Positions 36,997 through 44,817 of a DNA stretch of 64,000 nucleotides are shown here, in pieces. Below the pieces are notes generated by a model. It was not told the DNA's origin. It saw nothing but the letters and a program-made list of their open reading frames with translations, and did not search any database. The position numbers and the translations under genes are program-made. Origin of the DNA: Candidatus Thalassarchaeum betae (GTDB lineage Archaea > Thermoplasmatota > Poseidoniia > Poseidoniales > Thalassarchaeaceae); NCBI GenBank assembly GCA_003193925.1, contig PSPG01000006.1:1-64000 (forward strand). The letters run 5' to 3'. Position 1 is the first letter of the stretch. Every line of letters begins with the position of its first letter.

Positions 36997-38415
36997 TCAG
37001 CGCTGGATCGACTTGATTTCGAGGTACTCCTCGAGGCCGTGGACCCCTAGTTCGCGGCCGTTTCCCGAGAACTTGTAGCCGCCGAACGGCGCTGAGACGT
37101 TGAACGCGCCTCCGTTGATGCTGACTTGTCCGGTGCGCATCTGGCGAGCGACTCGCATCGCCCGCCCCTCGTCACCAGACCAGACTCCGCCCGAGAGCCC
37201 GTAGTCGGAGTCGTTCGCGAGGGCGATAGCCTCCTCCTCTGTCGAGTAGGTGGTTATCGAGAGAACAGGCCCGAAGATCTCCTCCCGGAAGATGGCCATC
37301 TCCGGCGTCACGTCGGCGAACACCGTCGGCTTGACGAAGTACCCCGAATCAAGGCCATCGGGCATGCCTTCGCCACCTGCGACCAGAGTAGCGCCCTCCT
37401 CGATGCCGCTGGCGATGTATGAGGTCACGCTCCTCTGCTGGCGCTTGGACACCATGGGGCCACAGCGTACCGATTCGTCGAGCGGGTCACCTACGGTGTA
37501 GCGGACCATCTTACCCAATATCACGTCGACGACCTCGTCGCGCTTCGCATCGGGCACGAGTAGGCGAGTGAGCGCCGAGCACTCCTGCCCTGAGTTGTTG
37601 AAGCAGGCATAGATGGCCGAGCCAGCGGCTCTGCCGATGTCTGCGTCGTCGAGGATGATGTTGGCGCTCTTGCCGCCGAGTTCGAGGGTCACCCGCTTGA
37701 CGCTGGGTGCAGCGAGCTCGCTGACGCGCACTCCAGCGCCGGTCGAGCCGGTGAAACTGACCATGTCGACGCCCGGGTGGCTGGATAGGACCTCCCCTAT
37801 CTCTCGTCCGTGTCCCGAGACGAGGTTGAAGACGCCTGCAGGCAGGTCAATCTCATGCATGATGTCGGCCAAGGCGAAGGCGTTCAGGGGTGCTTCCTTG
37901 GACGGCTTGACTACCATTGTGCAGCCGGCTGCGATTGCCGGGGCGACCTTGCCGATTATCTGGTGGAGCGGGAAGTTCCACGGTGTGATCATCGCGACCA
38001 CACCGACGGGCTCCTTGACGACGAGCGAGTTTCGGACCTCCTCCTCCCACTCAAAGCTCTCGAGTATCTTCGCGTACGAGCGTGAGACCACTCTAGGAGT
38101 CCCCACCATGGCCATCCTGCAGTAGTTGATGGGGGTGCCGACCTCTGCTGTGATGAGTTGCGACAGCTCCTCAGTCTGTTCTTTTATCGCCGTCGAGAGC
38201 TTGTTCAGATACTCCCCCCGCTCATCTATTGAGGTTCTGGACCAAGAGGGGAAAGCGGCTCGTGCGGCGGCCACCGCGACATCGATGTCAGCCGCCGAGC
38301 CGACCGACACCGAGCCGATCAACTGCTCATTGGCGGGATTGACGACCTCGATCGAGCCCTCGCCGTGCGGGGCGACCCATTCACCCCCGATGTACAGGTG
38401 CTCCCGCGTGTGCAT
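36997..38415 (-). CDS. NAD(P)-dependent aldehyde dehydrogenase
   Basis: 472 residues from the ATG at 38415, which starts the usual family N terminus (LYIGGEWVAP); the longer frame to 38538 is rejected. ITPWNFPLHQIIGK (cofactor site), FTGSTGAGVRV, VTLELGGKSANIIL (catalytic Glu) and NNSGQECSAL (nucleophile Cys) are complete. It oxidises an aldehyde to an acid, perhaps a semialdehyde in the CoA-thioester route suggested by the cluster at 41-45 kb. The substrate cannot be read from the sequence. It is divergent from sixA. Confidence 0.93.
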   Translation of the reverse strand: MHTREHLYIGGEWVAPHGEGSIEVVNPANEQLIGSVSVGSAADIDVAVAAARAAFPSWSRTSIDERGEYLNKLSTAIKEQTEELSQLITAEVGTPINYCRMAMVGTPRVVSRSYAKILESFEWEEEVRNSLVVKEPVGVVAMITPWNFPLHQIIGKVAPAIAAGCTMVVKPSKEAPLNAFALADIMHEIDLPAGVFNLVSGHGREIGEVLSSHPGVDMVSFTGSTGAGVRVSELAAPSVKRVTLELGGKSANIILDDADIGRAAGSAIYACFNNSGQECSALTRLLVPDAKRDEVVDVILGKMVRYTVGDPLDESVRCGPMVSKRQQRSVTSYIASGIEEGATLVAGGEGMPDGLDSGYFVKPTVFADVTPEMAIFREEIFGPVLSITTYSTEEEAIALANDSDYGLSGGVWSGDEGRAMRVARQMRTGQVSINGGAFNVSAPFGGYKFSGNGRELGVHGLEEYLEIKSIQR

Positions 38416-38515
38416 GCACGCTCGACTGAGCGACGTCTTATGAGATTCATGTAATTCAAGAACAGCCCCCCCGTCTCGCGAGCATGGCCTTGAAGGTAGA
38501 GCGCCATGAGGTGGA

Positions 38516-38980
38516 GTGAGCGTGCCTCGCAGGCTCATCGTGATGCGCCACGCTGACAGCAGTCGCGACTACCCCAACATGAGCGACCACGACAGGCCCC
38601 TGAACGCGCGTGGACAGAGAGACGCTCCGCGGATGGCGGATGCGCTGTCCAAGAGGGACTGGCTGCCCCAACTGGTGTTGGTAAGCAGCGCCAGACGCAC
38701 TCTTGAGACACTGGAAGGAATGGCACCGCACATGGACGAGGCCAGGATTGACGTCAGGCCGGAGATCTACCATGCCGGCATCAGCACCCTGTTGACCCAG
38801 TTGGGGGACATGCTGGGCGGCGGTACGACCATGATACTGGGCCATAACCCGGGCTCTGAGAATCTAATCAATCACCTGACAGGCGAGTGGCGCGAGATGC
38901 AGACTGCCGCAGCCGCGTTACTGGTCGAGACTTCAGACGGTTGGACGGTCGAGGAAGTCCTCAGGCCGAGGGAACTCTGA
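38516..38980 (+). CDS. sixA: SixA-type histidine phosphatase
   Basis: 154 residues from GTG 38516 (another GTG two codons later). The histidine-phosphatase core is visible: MRHADS carries the phospho-accepting His and Arg, SSARRTLET the second Arg, and GHNPGSE the second His. SixA-like proteins remove phosphate from phosphohistidine or small phosphoesters. No two-component gene lies nearby. It precedes the ACT-domain gene by 53 nt. Confidence 0.88.
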   Translation: MSVPRRLIVMRHADSSRDYPNMSDHDRPLNARGQRDAPRMADALSKRDWLPQLVLVSSARRTLETLEGMAPHMDEARIDVRPEIYHAGISTLLTQLGDMLGGGTTMILGHNPGSENLINHLTGEWREMQTAAAALLVETSDGWTVEEVLRPREL

Positions 38981-39033
38981 GGCTTCGGACGCAGTTCGAC
39001 AGATTGAAGGCGGAAACCCTCTGACTTGGTCTC

Positions 39034-39378
39034 ATGAAGGAGTACAGAATCTCGATGAATGACGAACCTGGCGCGCTCGCCGACCACTGTGAAGCCATAG
39101 CCGCTGCGGATGTGAACATACTCGCTGTGGTCGCCATTGGAGGCGACTCTGCATCGGCTGTCATCCTGACTGACAGCCCCGATGCGACCTCCGGTGCCCT
39201 CGATGACATGGGGGCGAATTACACCGTAGCTGACCTGAAGTCGATCAAGATGGATCACGAACCAGGGGCCTTGGCCTCGTTTACGAGGGGCATGGCCAGT
39301 TCAGGTGTCAATCTCAAGTCGCTGTATATCATGTCGATCGACGGCGACAGCGCTACCATCGGGTACACGACAGACTGA
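39034..39378 (+). CDS. Tandem ACT-domain protein
   Basis: 114 residues made of two ACT-like halves. Both contain the ligand-turn pattern EPGALA (MNDEPGALADHCEAI and MDHEPGALASFTRGM) followed by a helix, VNIL or VNLKSLY, and a beta strand (IGGDSASAVILTD, IDGDSATIGYTT). Such stand-alone ACT proteins bind amino acids or other small ligands and regulate metabolism. The target is unknown. It ends 9 nt before a tRNA gene. Confidence 0.88.
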   Translation: MKEYRISMNDEPGALADHCEAIAAADVNILAVVAIGGDSASAVILTDSPDATSGALDDMGANYTVADLKSIKMDHEPGALASFTRGMASSGVNLKSLYIMSIDGDSATIGYTTD

Positions 39379-39387
39379 GACGAATTA

Positions 39388-39462
39388 GCGGGCATGGTCT
39401 AGTGGTTATGACAGCAGGTTCCCAACCTGCTAACCCGGGTTCAACTCCCGGTGTCCGCACCA
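39388..39462 (+). tRNA. tRNA-Gly(CCC), CCA encoded
   Basis: The acceptor GCGGGCA pairs with TGTCCGC (one G-T pair). The anticodon stem GCAGG/CCTGC encloses loop TTCCCAA (anticodon CCC), and the T-arm CCGGG/CCCGG has loop TTCAACT. The discriminator is A and CCA is encoded at 39460-39462. Confidence 0.95.
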
Positions 39463-39521
39463 TTCCGAACAACCCCGCCTTGAGCAACGCTAATCCGCGA
39501 TTCGCGATTCGCACGCACGCA

Positions 39522-39596
39522 GGGCCCGTGGGTTAGCTTGGCCTATACTTGGCGCTTCGGGGGCGTTAGACCCCAGTTCAAATCTGGGCGGGCCCA
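39522..39596 (+). tRNA. tRNA-Pro(CGG), CCA not encoded
   Basis: The acceptor GGGCCCG pairs perfectly with CGGGCCC. The anticodon arm GGCGC/GCGTT encloses TTCGGGG (anticodon CGG), and the T-arm CCCAG/CTGGG has loop TTCAAAT. The discriminator is A at 39596, followed by CTC, so CCA must be added after transcription, unlike the two tRNA-Gly genes here. Confidence 0.93.
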
Positions 39597-39615
39597 CTCC
39601 TATAGCGTCTGATCT

Positions 39616-41199
39616 TCAGTGGACCAGCACACTGCCCTCATCGGAATGGACCAGAATCTCCCTCGTCGACAATCCGAGCATCTTCTTGGAAGCCAGCAGC
39701 CCGCTGTAGACCGCACCCATCACCCCATGAGACGTCGTCGAGGCGCCACAGTGGTACAGACGGTCGATCTCGGTCCTTATCGGGAAGCCGAACGGACCGA
39801 TCTGCCTTGCCGACTTAGCGGTCCCGTAGAGGTTGCCGCGATGCGAGTTCACATAGTACTCGTTGGTCAGCGGGGTGCCCAACTCGCAGAGCAGCAGATG
39901 GTCGCGCAGCCCCGGTATCAGTGGCTCGAGCATGTCCAGCATCCTTTCGGTCAAGTCGCGCTTGAACTCTTCGTACTCCTCCGAACGTTCCTCGGTCAGG
40001 GTTCCGAACCACGGCCTGAAGGCGTCGTACGAGACGAAGGTGAAGGCCTCCATCGTGTGTACTCCCTGCTTCCTGTTCGAGGGGTCCTTGAGAGTGGTGA
40101 CGGTCAGGAATGCTCCCCTTATCGGGCCTGCATTGCCCAGATCCTCCTCCTCGGCGTAGCGGTAGATGCCGTCGATGTCAGCCTCCTTGCAGATCCAGTA
40201 GTTGCCCGAATCCAGCCCCATGGCCTCCAAGTCGAGGTCTGTGGCCATGAACAGACTCAGGCTGGAGACCGAGTACTCGGTTCTCCCCAGACGACGTAGC
40301 AGCTTCCCAGACAGGTGCTCGTCTCCGATCAGGTTGTGGTAGGTGACATGTGCATCTGCGTTCGAGAGCACCATTTCAGCAAGGATCTCAGTGCCATCGG
40401 TCAGACGCACCCCCGTTGCCCGACAGCCATCCGGCCCATCTTCGAGTAGAATGCTCTCAACCTCGGTGCGCAGCCTGATCTCACCGCCCTTGGACCTCAA
40501 CCTGCGAATGAATGCCTTCGGGAAGGCACCGCCTCCCCCCTTGGGATACCAGCCCCCGTCCCAGTAGTGTGCATCGATGGCGATGTGCTGTGCAGCGGGA
40601 ACGCGCTCCGGACTCATTCCATGGTCCCCGGAACGCGCCTCGAGTATGGTTATGAGGAACGGGTCACTGACGTACTTCCTGATTCTGCCTGATATCGGCC
40701 GCAGCCCTGTGAGGGCTAGCCAGGGTGCGACAAAGAGAGTCTTCAGAGGGGCAAGCGGACCGCGCACCCTCCTGCTCCGACTCATCTCCTCATCGATTCG
40801 CTGCATGTAGCGGAAGTACCGCTCGATTCCCCTGCGCTCGTGGGGGAAGCGCTCGCAGAGCCTCTCCCTGAAGGCAGGCATCCCCTTGGGTATGTCGAAA
40901 CGCTCCTCGCCGACGAGGACGTGGTCGTAGCCGTCAGGGTTCAGCTCGTAGAACTCCATGTCCCCCCCGACTCCTAGCCCCTCTAGGATGGCTCGCATAT
41001 CGCCTCCCTCCTGCAGACCACCTAGGTAGTGTACACCGGGGCTGAAGCGATGCCCGTCGAGGGAGAAGGAATGCGTCCATCCTCCCGGCAGGTAGTGCTG
41101 TTCTAGCACGAGTACCCGCTTTCCCGAGTTGGCAAGAGCCACGGCCGCAGTCATACCACCGGCTCCCGAGCCGACCACTACGACGTCCCATCGCTCCAT
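39616..41199 (-). CDS. FAD-dependent oxidoreductase, RetSat/CrtISO-like
   Basis: 527 residues. An N-terminal FAD dinucleotide fold (VVVGSGAGGMTAAVALANSG) is followed by LEQHYLPGGWTHSF and FSPGVHYLGGL, the signature of the carotenoid isomerase/retinol saturase branch of phytoene-desaturase-like enzymes. YHCGASTTSHGVMGAVYSG closes the FAD site. It would saturate, desaturate or isomerise a polyprenoid or fatty-acyl chain at the membrane. It lies 32 nt downstream of the hydroxyacyl-CoA dehydrogenase, at the 3' end of the oxidative cluster. Substrate is unknown. Confidence 0.88.
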   Translation of the reverse strand: MERWDVVVVGSGAGGMTAAVALANSGKRVLVLEQHYLPGGWTHSFSLDGHRFSPGVHYLGGLQEGGDMRAILEGLGVGGDMEFYELNPDGYDHVLVGEERFDIPKGMPAFRERLCERFPHERRGIERYFRYMQRIDEEMSRSRRVRGPLAPLKTLFVAPWLALTGLRPISGRIRKYVSDPFLITILEARSGDHGMSPERVPAAQHIAIDAHYWDGGWYPKGGGGAFPKAFIRRLRSKGGEIRLRTEVESILLEDGPDGCRATGVRLTDGTEILAEMVLSNADAHVTYHNLIGDEHLSGKLLRRLGRTEYSVSSLSLFMATDLDLEAMGLDSGNYWICKEADIDGIYRYAEEEDLGNAGPIRGAFLTVTTLKDPSNRKQGVHTMEAFTFVSYDAFRPWFGTLTEERSEEYEEFKRDLTERMLDMLEPLIPGLRDHLLLCELGTPLTNEYYVNSHRGNLYGTAKSARQIGPFGFPIRTEIDRLYHCGASTTSHGVMGAVYSGLLASKKMLGLSTREILVHSDEGSVLVH

Positions 41200-41231
41200 G
41201 CCGTTCTATGCTCCCCTCATTGGTCCAAACG

Positions 41232-42107
41232 TCATCGCTCGACCTTCTCGCCGCTGCTCCAGTCGTAGATTCCCTTGCCGGTCTTCTTGCCGAGGTCGCC
41301 CGCCTCGACCAGCCGGTCAAGCATCGGGTGAGGCCGGTACCTCTCGTCACCAAATGCGTCCGCGAGGTTGTTGAGGATGTCCCTGCGGATGTCCAGGCCG
41401 ACGAGGTCGCCCAACTCCAGTGGCCCCATCGGATGCCTGTAGCCCAAGCGCATCGCGGTATCGATGTCGCTGGCCGAGGCGACTCCGTCAGCGAGCATAC
41501 GCATCGCTTCGTTGCCGAGCACGACACCGAGTCGGCTACTCGCGAAACCGGGAACGTCACGCACTAGAATAGTCGTTTTGCCCATCGCAGAACCGATTGA
41601 TTGTGCGGCTGCGATGGTGTCTTCTGACACAGCGTCGTGGCGCACCAGTTCGAGCAGTTCCATGAGCGGGACTGGATTGAAGAAGTGCATCCCGATGACG
41701 CGCTCCGGGCAACCCGTCGCGCCGGCGATGTCCGAGATCGGCAGGCTTGAGGTGTTGGTGGCGAGCACCGCGTGACTCGGTGCGAGCCGCTCGAGCTCCG
41801 CGAAGATGCCCTGCTTGAGCTCCATGCTCTCGGGCACCGCCTCGATGACGAGATCAGCGCCGGCCACAGCCTCGGCCAGGTCGCTGGCCGCATGCAGGTT
41901 ATCTGACCACTCGGCCTTCTGATCGGGTGTGGTCTTGCCTCGCTCGATGCCCTTGTCCCAGAAGGCATCGATCGCCGCCATTCCCTTGGCCAGTCCCTCG
42001 GGGAAGGCGTCGTACAGCCGCGTCTCCCATCCTGTCTGGGCACAGACTTGGGCTATCCCAGCGCCCATAGTGCCGGCGCCGAGGACGGCAACGGCCCGGA
42101 CCTCCAC
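41232..42107 (-). CDS. 3-Hydroxyacyl-CoA (3-hydroxybutyryl-CoA) dehydrogenase
   Basis: 291 residues, the single-domain-pair length. The Rossmann [37 protein letters not shown] and [15 protein letters not shown] (catalytic His and Asn region), and the C-terminal [17 protein letters not shown] are standard. It oxidises 3-hydroxyacyl-CoA with NAD+. It follows the unknown protein by 4 nt, in a run of four minus-strand genes including the BoxB-like epoxidase. It could serve beta-oxidation or aromatic-acid breakdown (PaaH-like). Confidence 0.93.
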   Translation of the reverse strand: MEVRAVAVLGAGTMGAGIAQVCAQTGWETRLYDAFPEGLAKGMAAIDAFWDKGIERGKTTPDQKAEWSDNLHAASDLAEAVAGADLVIEAVPESMELKQGIFAELERLAPSHAVLATNTSSLPISDIAGATGCPERVIGMHFFNPVPLMELLELVRHDAVSEDTIAAAQSIGSAMGKTTILVRDVPGFASSRLGVVLGNEAMRMLADGVASASDIDTAMRLGYRHPMGPLELGDLVGLDIRRDILNNLADAFGDERYRPHPMLDRLVEAGDLGKKTGKGIYDWSSGEKVER

Positions 42108-42111
42108 TCAA

Positions 42112-42672
42112 TCACTCCCGGCCGTAGGCCGCGAGCGCGGCTTGGAACAGTCGCTGGCGTGGCACATCGTGCTCTAGGAAGCAGGTGAACGGCGCGACCT
42201 CCTTCAACAGCTCGATGGCGGTGACGTAGGCGCCGTAGACGAAGGGGTCTGCGACCTCGGTGGAGGGTATGTCGATGCCGAGTTTGGCCAGCCCCTTGCG
42301 GGAGTCCTCGTCCCAGATGGCGTAGGTGTGATGAGTGAAATGAAGATAGGCGGATAGCCTGCGGATGTCCGAGCGGGCCTTGTCGGTCAGGCTCTCTATG
42401 AGTAGGGTGTCAGGGTACCGGATCGCATACAGCGACAGCATGACCTCCCTCTGGGTCTCCTCGCGCCAGTCGCGCTTCTCCAGCCCCATCCAATCGTCGA
42501 TCATGTCGAGCATCTGAGGCGTGTACGGCCTGCGGATCCGATAGAGCAGCCCCTCATACGAGTTCGCATCCTGCTCCTCAGAGTGGTGATGCTCGTGGAA
42601 GTACTCAGTCAGGCGGTCGAAGAAGGGCCTGCAGCGCTCCTTGTCGAACGAGGTGAGGGCTATGTGCTGCAT
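42112..42672 (-). CDS. Unknown helical protein between BoxB-like and hydroxyacyl-CoA dehydrogenase genes
   Basis: 186 residues, apparently all-helical, with no signal peptide or membrane segment. Notable are a His/Glu-rich stretch (YFHEHHHSEEQD, residues 24-35) and LHFTHHTYAIWDEDS around 112-125. Clustered His and acidic residues could bind a metal, but spacing does not match a known motif I can name. It is packed tightly between its neighbours (19 nt and 4 nt), so it is almost certainly co-transcribed and may be a subunit or accessory factor of the BoxB-like oxygenase. Confidence 0.75.
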   Translation of the reverse strand: MQHIALTSFDKERCRPFFDRLTEYFHEHHHSEEQDANSYEGLLYRIRRPYTPQMLDMIDDWMGLEKRDWREETQREVMLSLYAIRYPDTLLIESLTDKARSDIRRLSAYLHFTHHTYAIWDEDSRKGLAKLGIDIPSTEVADPFVYGAYVTAIELLKEVAPFTCFLEHDVPRQRLFQAALAAYGRE

Positions 42673-42691
42673 GGCGAGGACCCCGGGTGGT

Positions 42692-43834
42692 TCACTCTCC
42701 CTTCCACTCTCGGTACTGGATCCATTCCTGTTGCATGTACTCGTTCACCAGGCGCTCCTCTTCCTCATCTGACGGCATGACCTCAATGAGGTACTCCTCC
42801 CAAGCGGCCTCATCGCCCTCGAATGGCTCGCCGTGAACGGTATACCTCTGTCCGGCGTACTTGCCGATTTCACGGTTGAACCTGTCCGAGGGGACGTAGA
42901 GGTCTGGCTCGCCCTTCTTGCGCACCTTGCTGATTCGCCGCATCTCGTCGCACAGCTCCTGGTAGTACAACTCGCGGCTGGCCTCGTTCAGGTGCTCCCT
43001 GTCCGCAGCCCCCTGCGCCTCGCGCTCGTCGTAGCGCCCCTTGATCCCGTATACATAGGCCCACTGGGCACTGGTCGATTCGTCCGTGCCGAACAGGTCG
43101 AGGCCGGTGCTGGCCCACTTGTTGACGTACTTCTGGATTAGGGCGCACGGGATCGCTCCCTGCTTGACGATCCGGCGTAGGCCGTTCGCCCCCGTCCCGA
43201 GGTGGAACGACTCCTCCTTGAGCATCGGGCCCATGCTCGCTGCGAGAGGCTTGAACGAGGAAGTGCTGAGCATCTTCAGCTGGTACTTGCCGTCGCGGTC
43301 GATGAAGTGAGTGAACATGAAGAAGTCCAGCCAGTGGTCTATAGGCTCGTTGAACGAGCCTAGGACCCTGGTGCCCTCCTGTGCGTTGCGCTCGAGCAGC
43401 TTGGCAGCCTCACGGACGCCCCGCTCGCCGAAGAAGGTGCACAGCAGATAGGCCATCTGCCAGCCGTGGCGCTGCTCCTCGCACATGATGCGCAGCGCCG
43501 ACTTACGGTCGTACTCGGTCGGGGCGGAAGCGAGAAGGTGGTTCTGCTGCTCGACTGAGGCGAACTCGGTGTCGCCCTGGACGCTGACCATGTTGATGAT
43601 CGCGTCACGGATGGTCTGCTGGGGGATATGCATTCCACGCTCCCATTTGGGCTTGCCCTCGAAGTCCCCGAACTCGATCTGGCTGCCTGCGGTGTCCCAG
43701 TCGAACTTGATGTCGAAGCGGTAGTCGCCCAGCCACGATGGGTCGAAGCCGATTCTGGTTTGCCACTCGCTGAAATCCTGAATCCACACCTCGAAGTTCT
43801 GTGTGTAATCCTGCACAATCTCACCGTCGGCCAT
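42692..43834 (-). CDS. BoxB-like diiron epoxidase (benzoyl-CoA 2,3-epoxidase / PaaA-related)
   Basis: 380 residues, shorter than bacterial BoxB (about 470) and longer than PaaA (about 310). The ferritin-like diiron ligands fit SVQGDTEFASVEQQ, then the ExxH of MCEEQRHGWQMAYLL, and later the ExxH of LKEESFHLGTG. LGSFNEPIDHWLDFFMFTHF and DRDGKYQLKML between them follow BoxB closely as I remember it. BoxB inserts one oxygen atom into the ring of benzoyl-CoA, making an epoxide. The electron-donating BoxA is not fused or adjacent. A TATA-like box 22 nt upstream predicts a nearly leaderless mRNA, and a palindrome lies upstream of it. The true substrate may differ. Confidence 0.83.
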   Translation of the reverse strand: MADGEIVQDYTQNFEVWIQDFSEWQTRIGFDPSWLGDYRFDIKFDWDTAGSQIEFGDFEGKPKWERGMHIPQQTIRDAIINMVSVQGDTEFASVEQQNHLLASAPTEYDRKSALRIMCEEQRHGWQMAYLLCTFFGERGVREAAKLLERNAQEGTRVLGSFNEPIDHWLDFFMFTHFIDRDGKYQLKMLSTSSFKPLAASMGPMLKEESFHLGTGANGLRRIVKQGAIPCALIQKYVNKWASTGLDLFGTDESTSAQWAYVYGIKGRYDEREAQGAADREHLNEASRELYYQELCDEMRRISKVRKKGEPDLYVPSDRFNREIGKYAGQRYTVHGEPFEGDEAAWEEYLIEVMPSDEEEERLVNEYMQQEWIQYREWKGE

Positions 43835-43855
43835 GCACCAACGGCACTGATAACA

Positions 43856-43867
43856 GGTATATCAAAC
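43856..43867 (-). promoter_or_regulatory. TATA box of the BoxB-like gene
   Basis: Minus-strand GTTTGATATACC is centred about 27 nt upstream of the ATG at 43834, so transcription should start at or within a few bases of the start codon. Confidence 0.55.
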
Positions 43868-43881
43868 GCTGTATCAGAGAT

Positions 43882-43901
43882 TCGCACTCTTTAGAGTGCG
43901 A
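43882..43901. promoter_or_regulatory. Perfect palindrome (9-bp arms, 2-nt centre), candidate operator
   Basis: TCGCACTCT-TT-AGAGTGCGA lies 5 nt after the stop of the upstream crotonase and about 15 bp upstream of the BoxB-like TATA box. The position suits a regulator site controlling the BoxB-like operon. A terminator hairpin for the crotonase is the alternative, but no long T-run follows on the minus strand. Confidence 0.5.
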
Positions 43902-43906
43902 TTCGC

Positions 43907-44788
43907 TCAATTACCCTCGAATTCGGGAACTTCCCTCTTGACGTAGGCCGCGATCCCCTTCTTCGCATCGCCGCTCTGGAACAGATCCGACTGCAGCTCC
44001 CTCTCGAGGGCCAGGTGGTACTCCAGCGGTATCTCCATACCGCTCTGGACGCTTCGCTTGATGTTCCCTATTGCCTTGCTGGCAGCGTAGGGCAGAGTGA
44101 ACTGCCCGGCGTAGTCCATGACGTCCTGGCGAAACTCTTCGAGGCTGCCGGCCCAGACATCGTGGACGAGGGACATCTCCTTGGCTTCCTCGTAGGAGAA
44201 CTTGCGACCGGTCACCATGATCTCCATCGCCTTCGCCTTGCCGACTAGTCGGGAGAGGCGTGCGGTGCCGCCGGTTCCGGCGAGCACGCCGAGGGAGACC
44301 TCGGGCAGGCCGACCTGACCAGAGTCCTTGCGGCCGATTCGGATGTCGGCGGCCATAGCGATCTCCAGACCGCCGCCGACCGCGTGGCCGTTGAGGGCGG
44401 CAATGACGAGCTTGGGAGTCTGCTCGAGCCTGCTGAGGGTCTCATTGGCATGCAGGCAGAAGAAGTACTTGAAGCCGGGAGTGACCGAGTCGAGCATGCT
44501 GATGCTGGCACCCGCAGAGAAGAACTTCTCGCCGTGCCCGGTCATCACTATCACGGTGACGTCATCGTCGAAGCGAGAGCGCAGCACAGCCTCGTCGATG
44601 TCCCTCATCATGGCGTGGGTGTAGAGGTTGACCGAGGTCTTGCCTTCGACCAGGGGCTCACCCTCTGAATCGGAGCATAGTTCGATGACGGCGATTCCGT
44701 TGGCCGTCACTCCGTAGTTCACCAGGTTGTTCGGCATCGGCTCCAGTTCTGGCCAAGAGGTCATGCTCGCGCCACCGAGGGCCGCCAT
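43907..44788 (-). CDS. Enoyl-CoA hydratase/isomerase (crotonase family), second copy
   Basis: 293 residues from the ATG at 44788; an upstream TTG (44797) and an internal ATG (44764) are alternatives. FFSAGASISML is the oxyanion strand, ALNGHAVGGGLEIAMAADIRIG the central helix, and LPEVSLGVLAGTGGTARLSRL the second oxyanion and acid region. A GGTARL ending replaces the commoner GGTQRL. It is much shorter than BoxC (about 550), so it is not a simple BoxC orthologue. It lies upstream of the BoxB-like gene with 72 nt between, which contains a separate promoter. Confidence 0.9.
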   Translation of the reverse strand: MAALGGASMTSWPELEPMPNNLVNYGVTANGIAVIELCSDSEGEPLVEGKTSVNLYTHAMMRDIDEAVLRSRFDDDVTVIVMTGHGEKFFSAGASISMLDSVTPGFKYFFCLHANETLSRLEQTPKLVIAALNGHAVGGGLEIAMAADIRIGRKDSGQVGLPEVSLGVLAGTGGTARLSRLVGKAKAMEIMVTGRKFSYEEAKEMSLVHDVWAGSLEEFRQDVMDYAGQFTLPYAASKAIGNIKRSVQSGMEIPLEYHLALERELQSDLFQSGDAKKGIAAYVKREVPEFEGN

Positions 44789-44817
44789 ATCAATCAAACG
44801 GGCCCAGAGGACGCCTT

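Noticed and set aside
39463-39521. Integration scar next to the tRNA-Gly(CCC) and tRNA-Pro genes
   Set aside because: No duplicated tRNA 3' end was seen around these two genes; the gap is short and ordinary.
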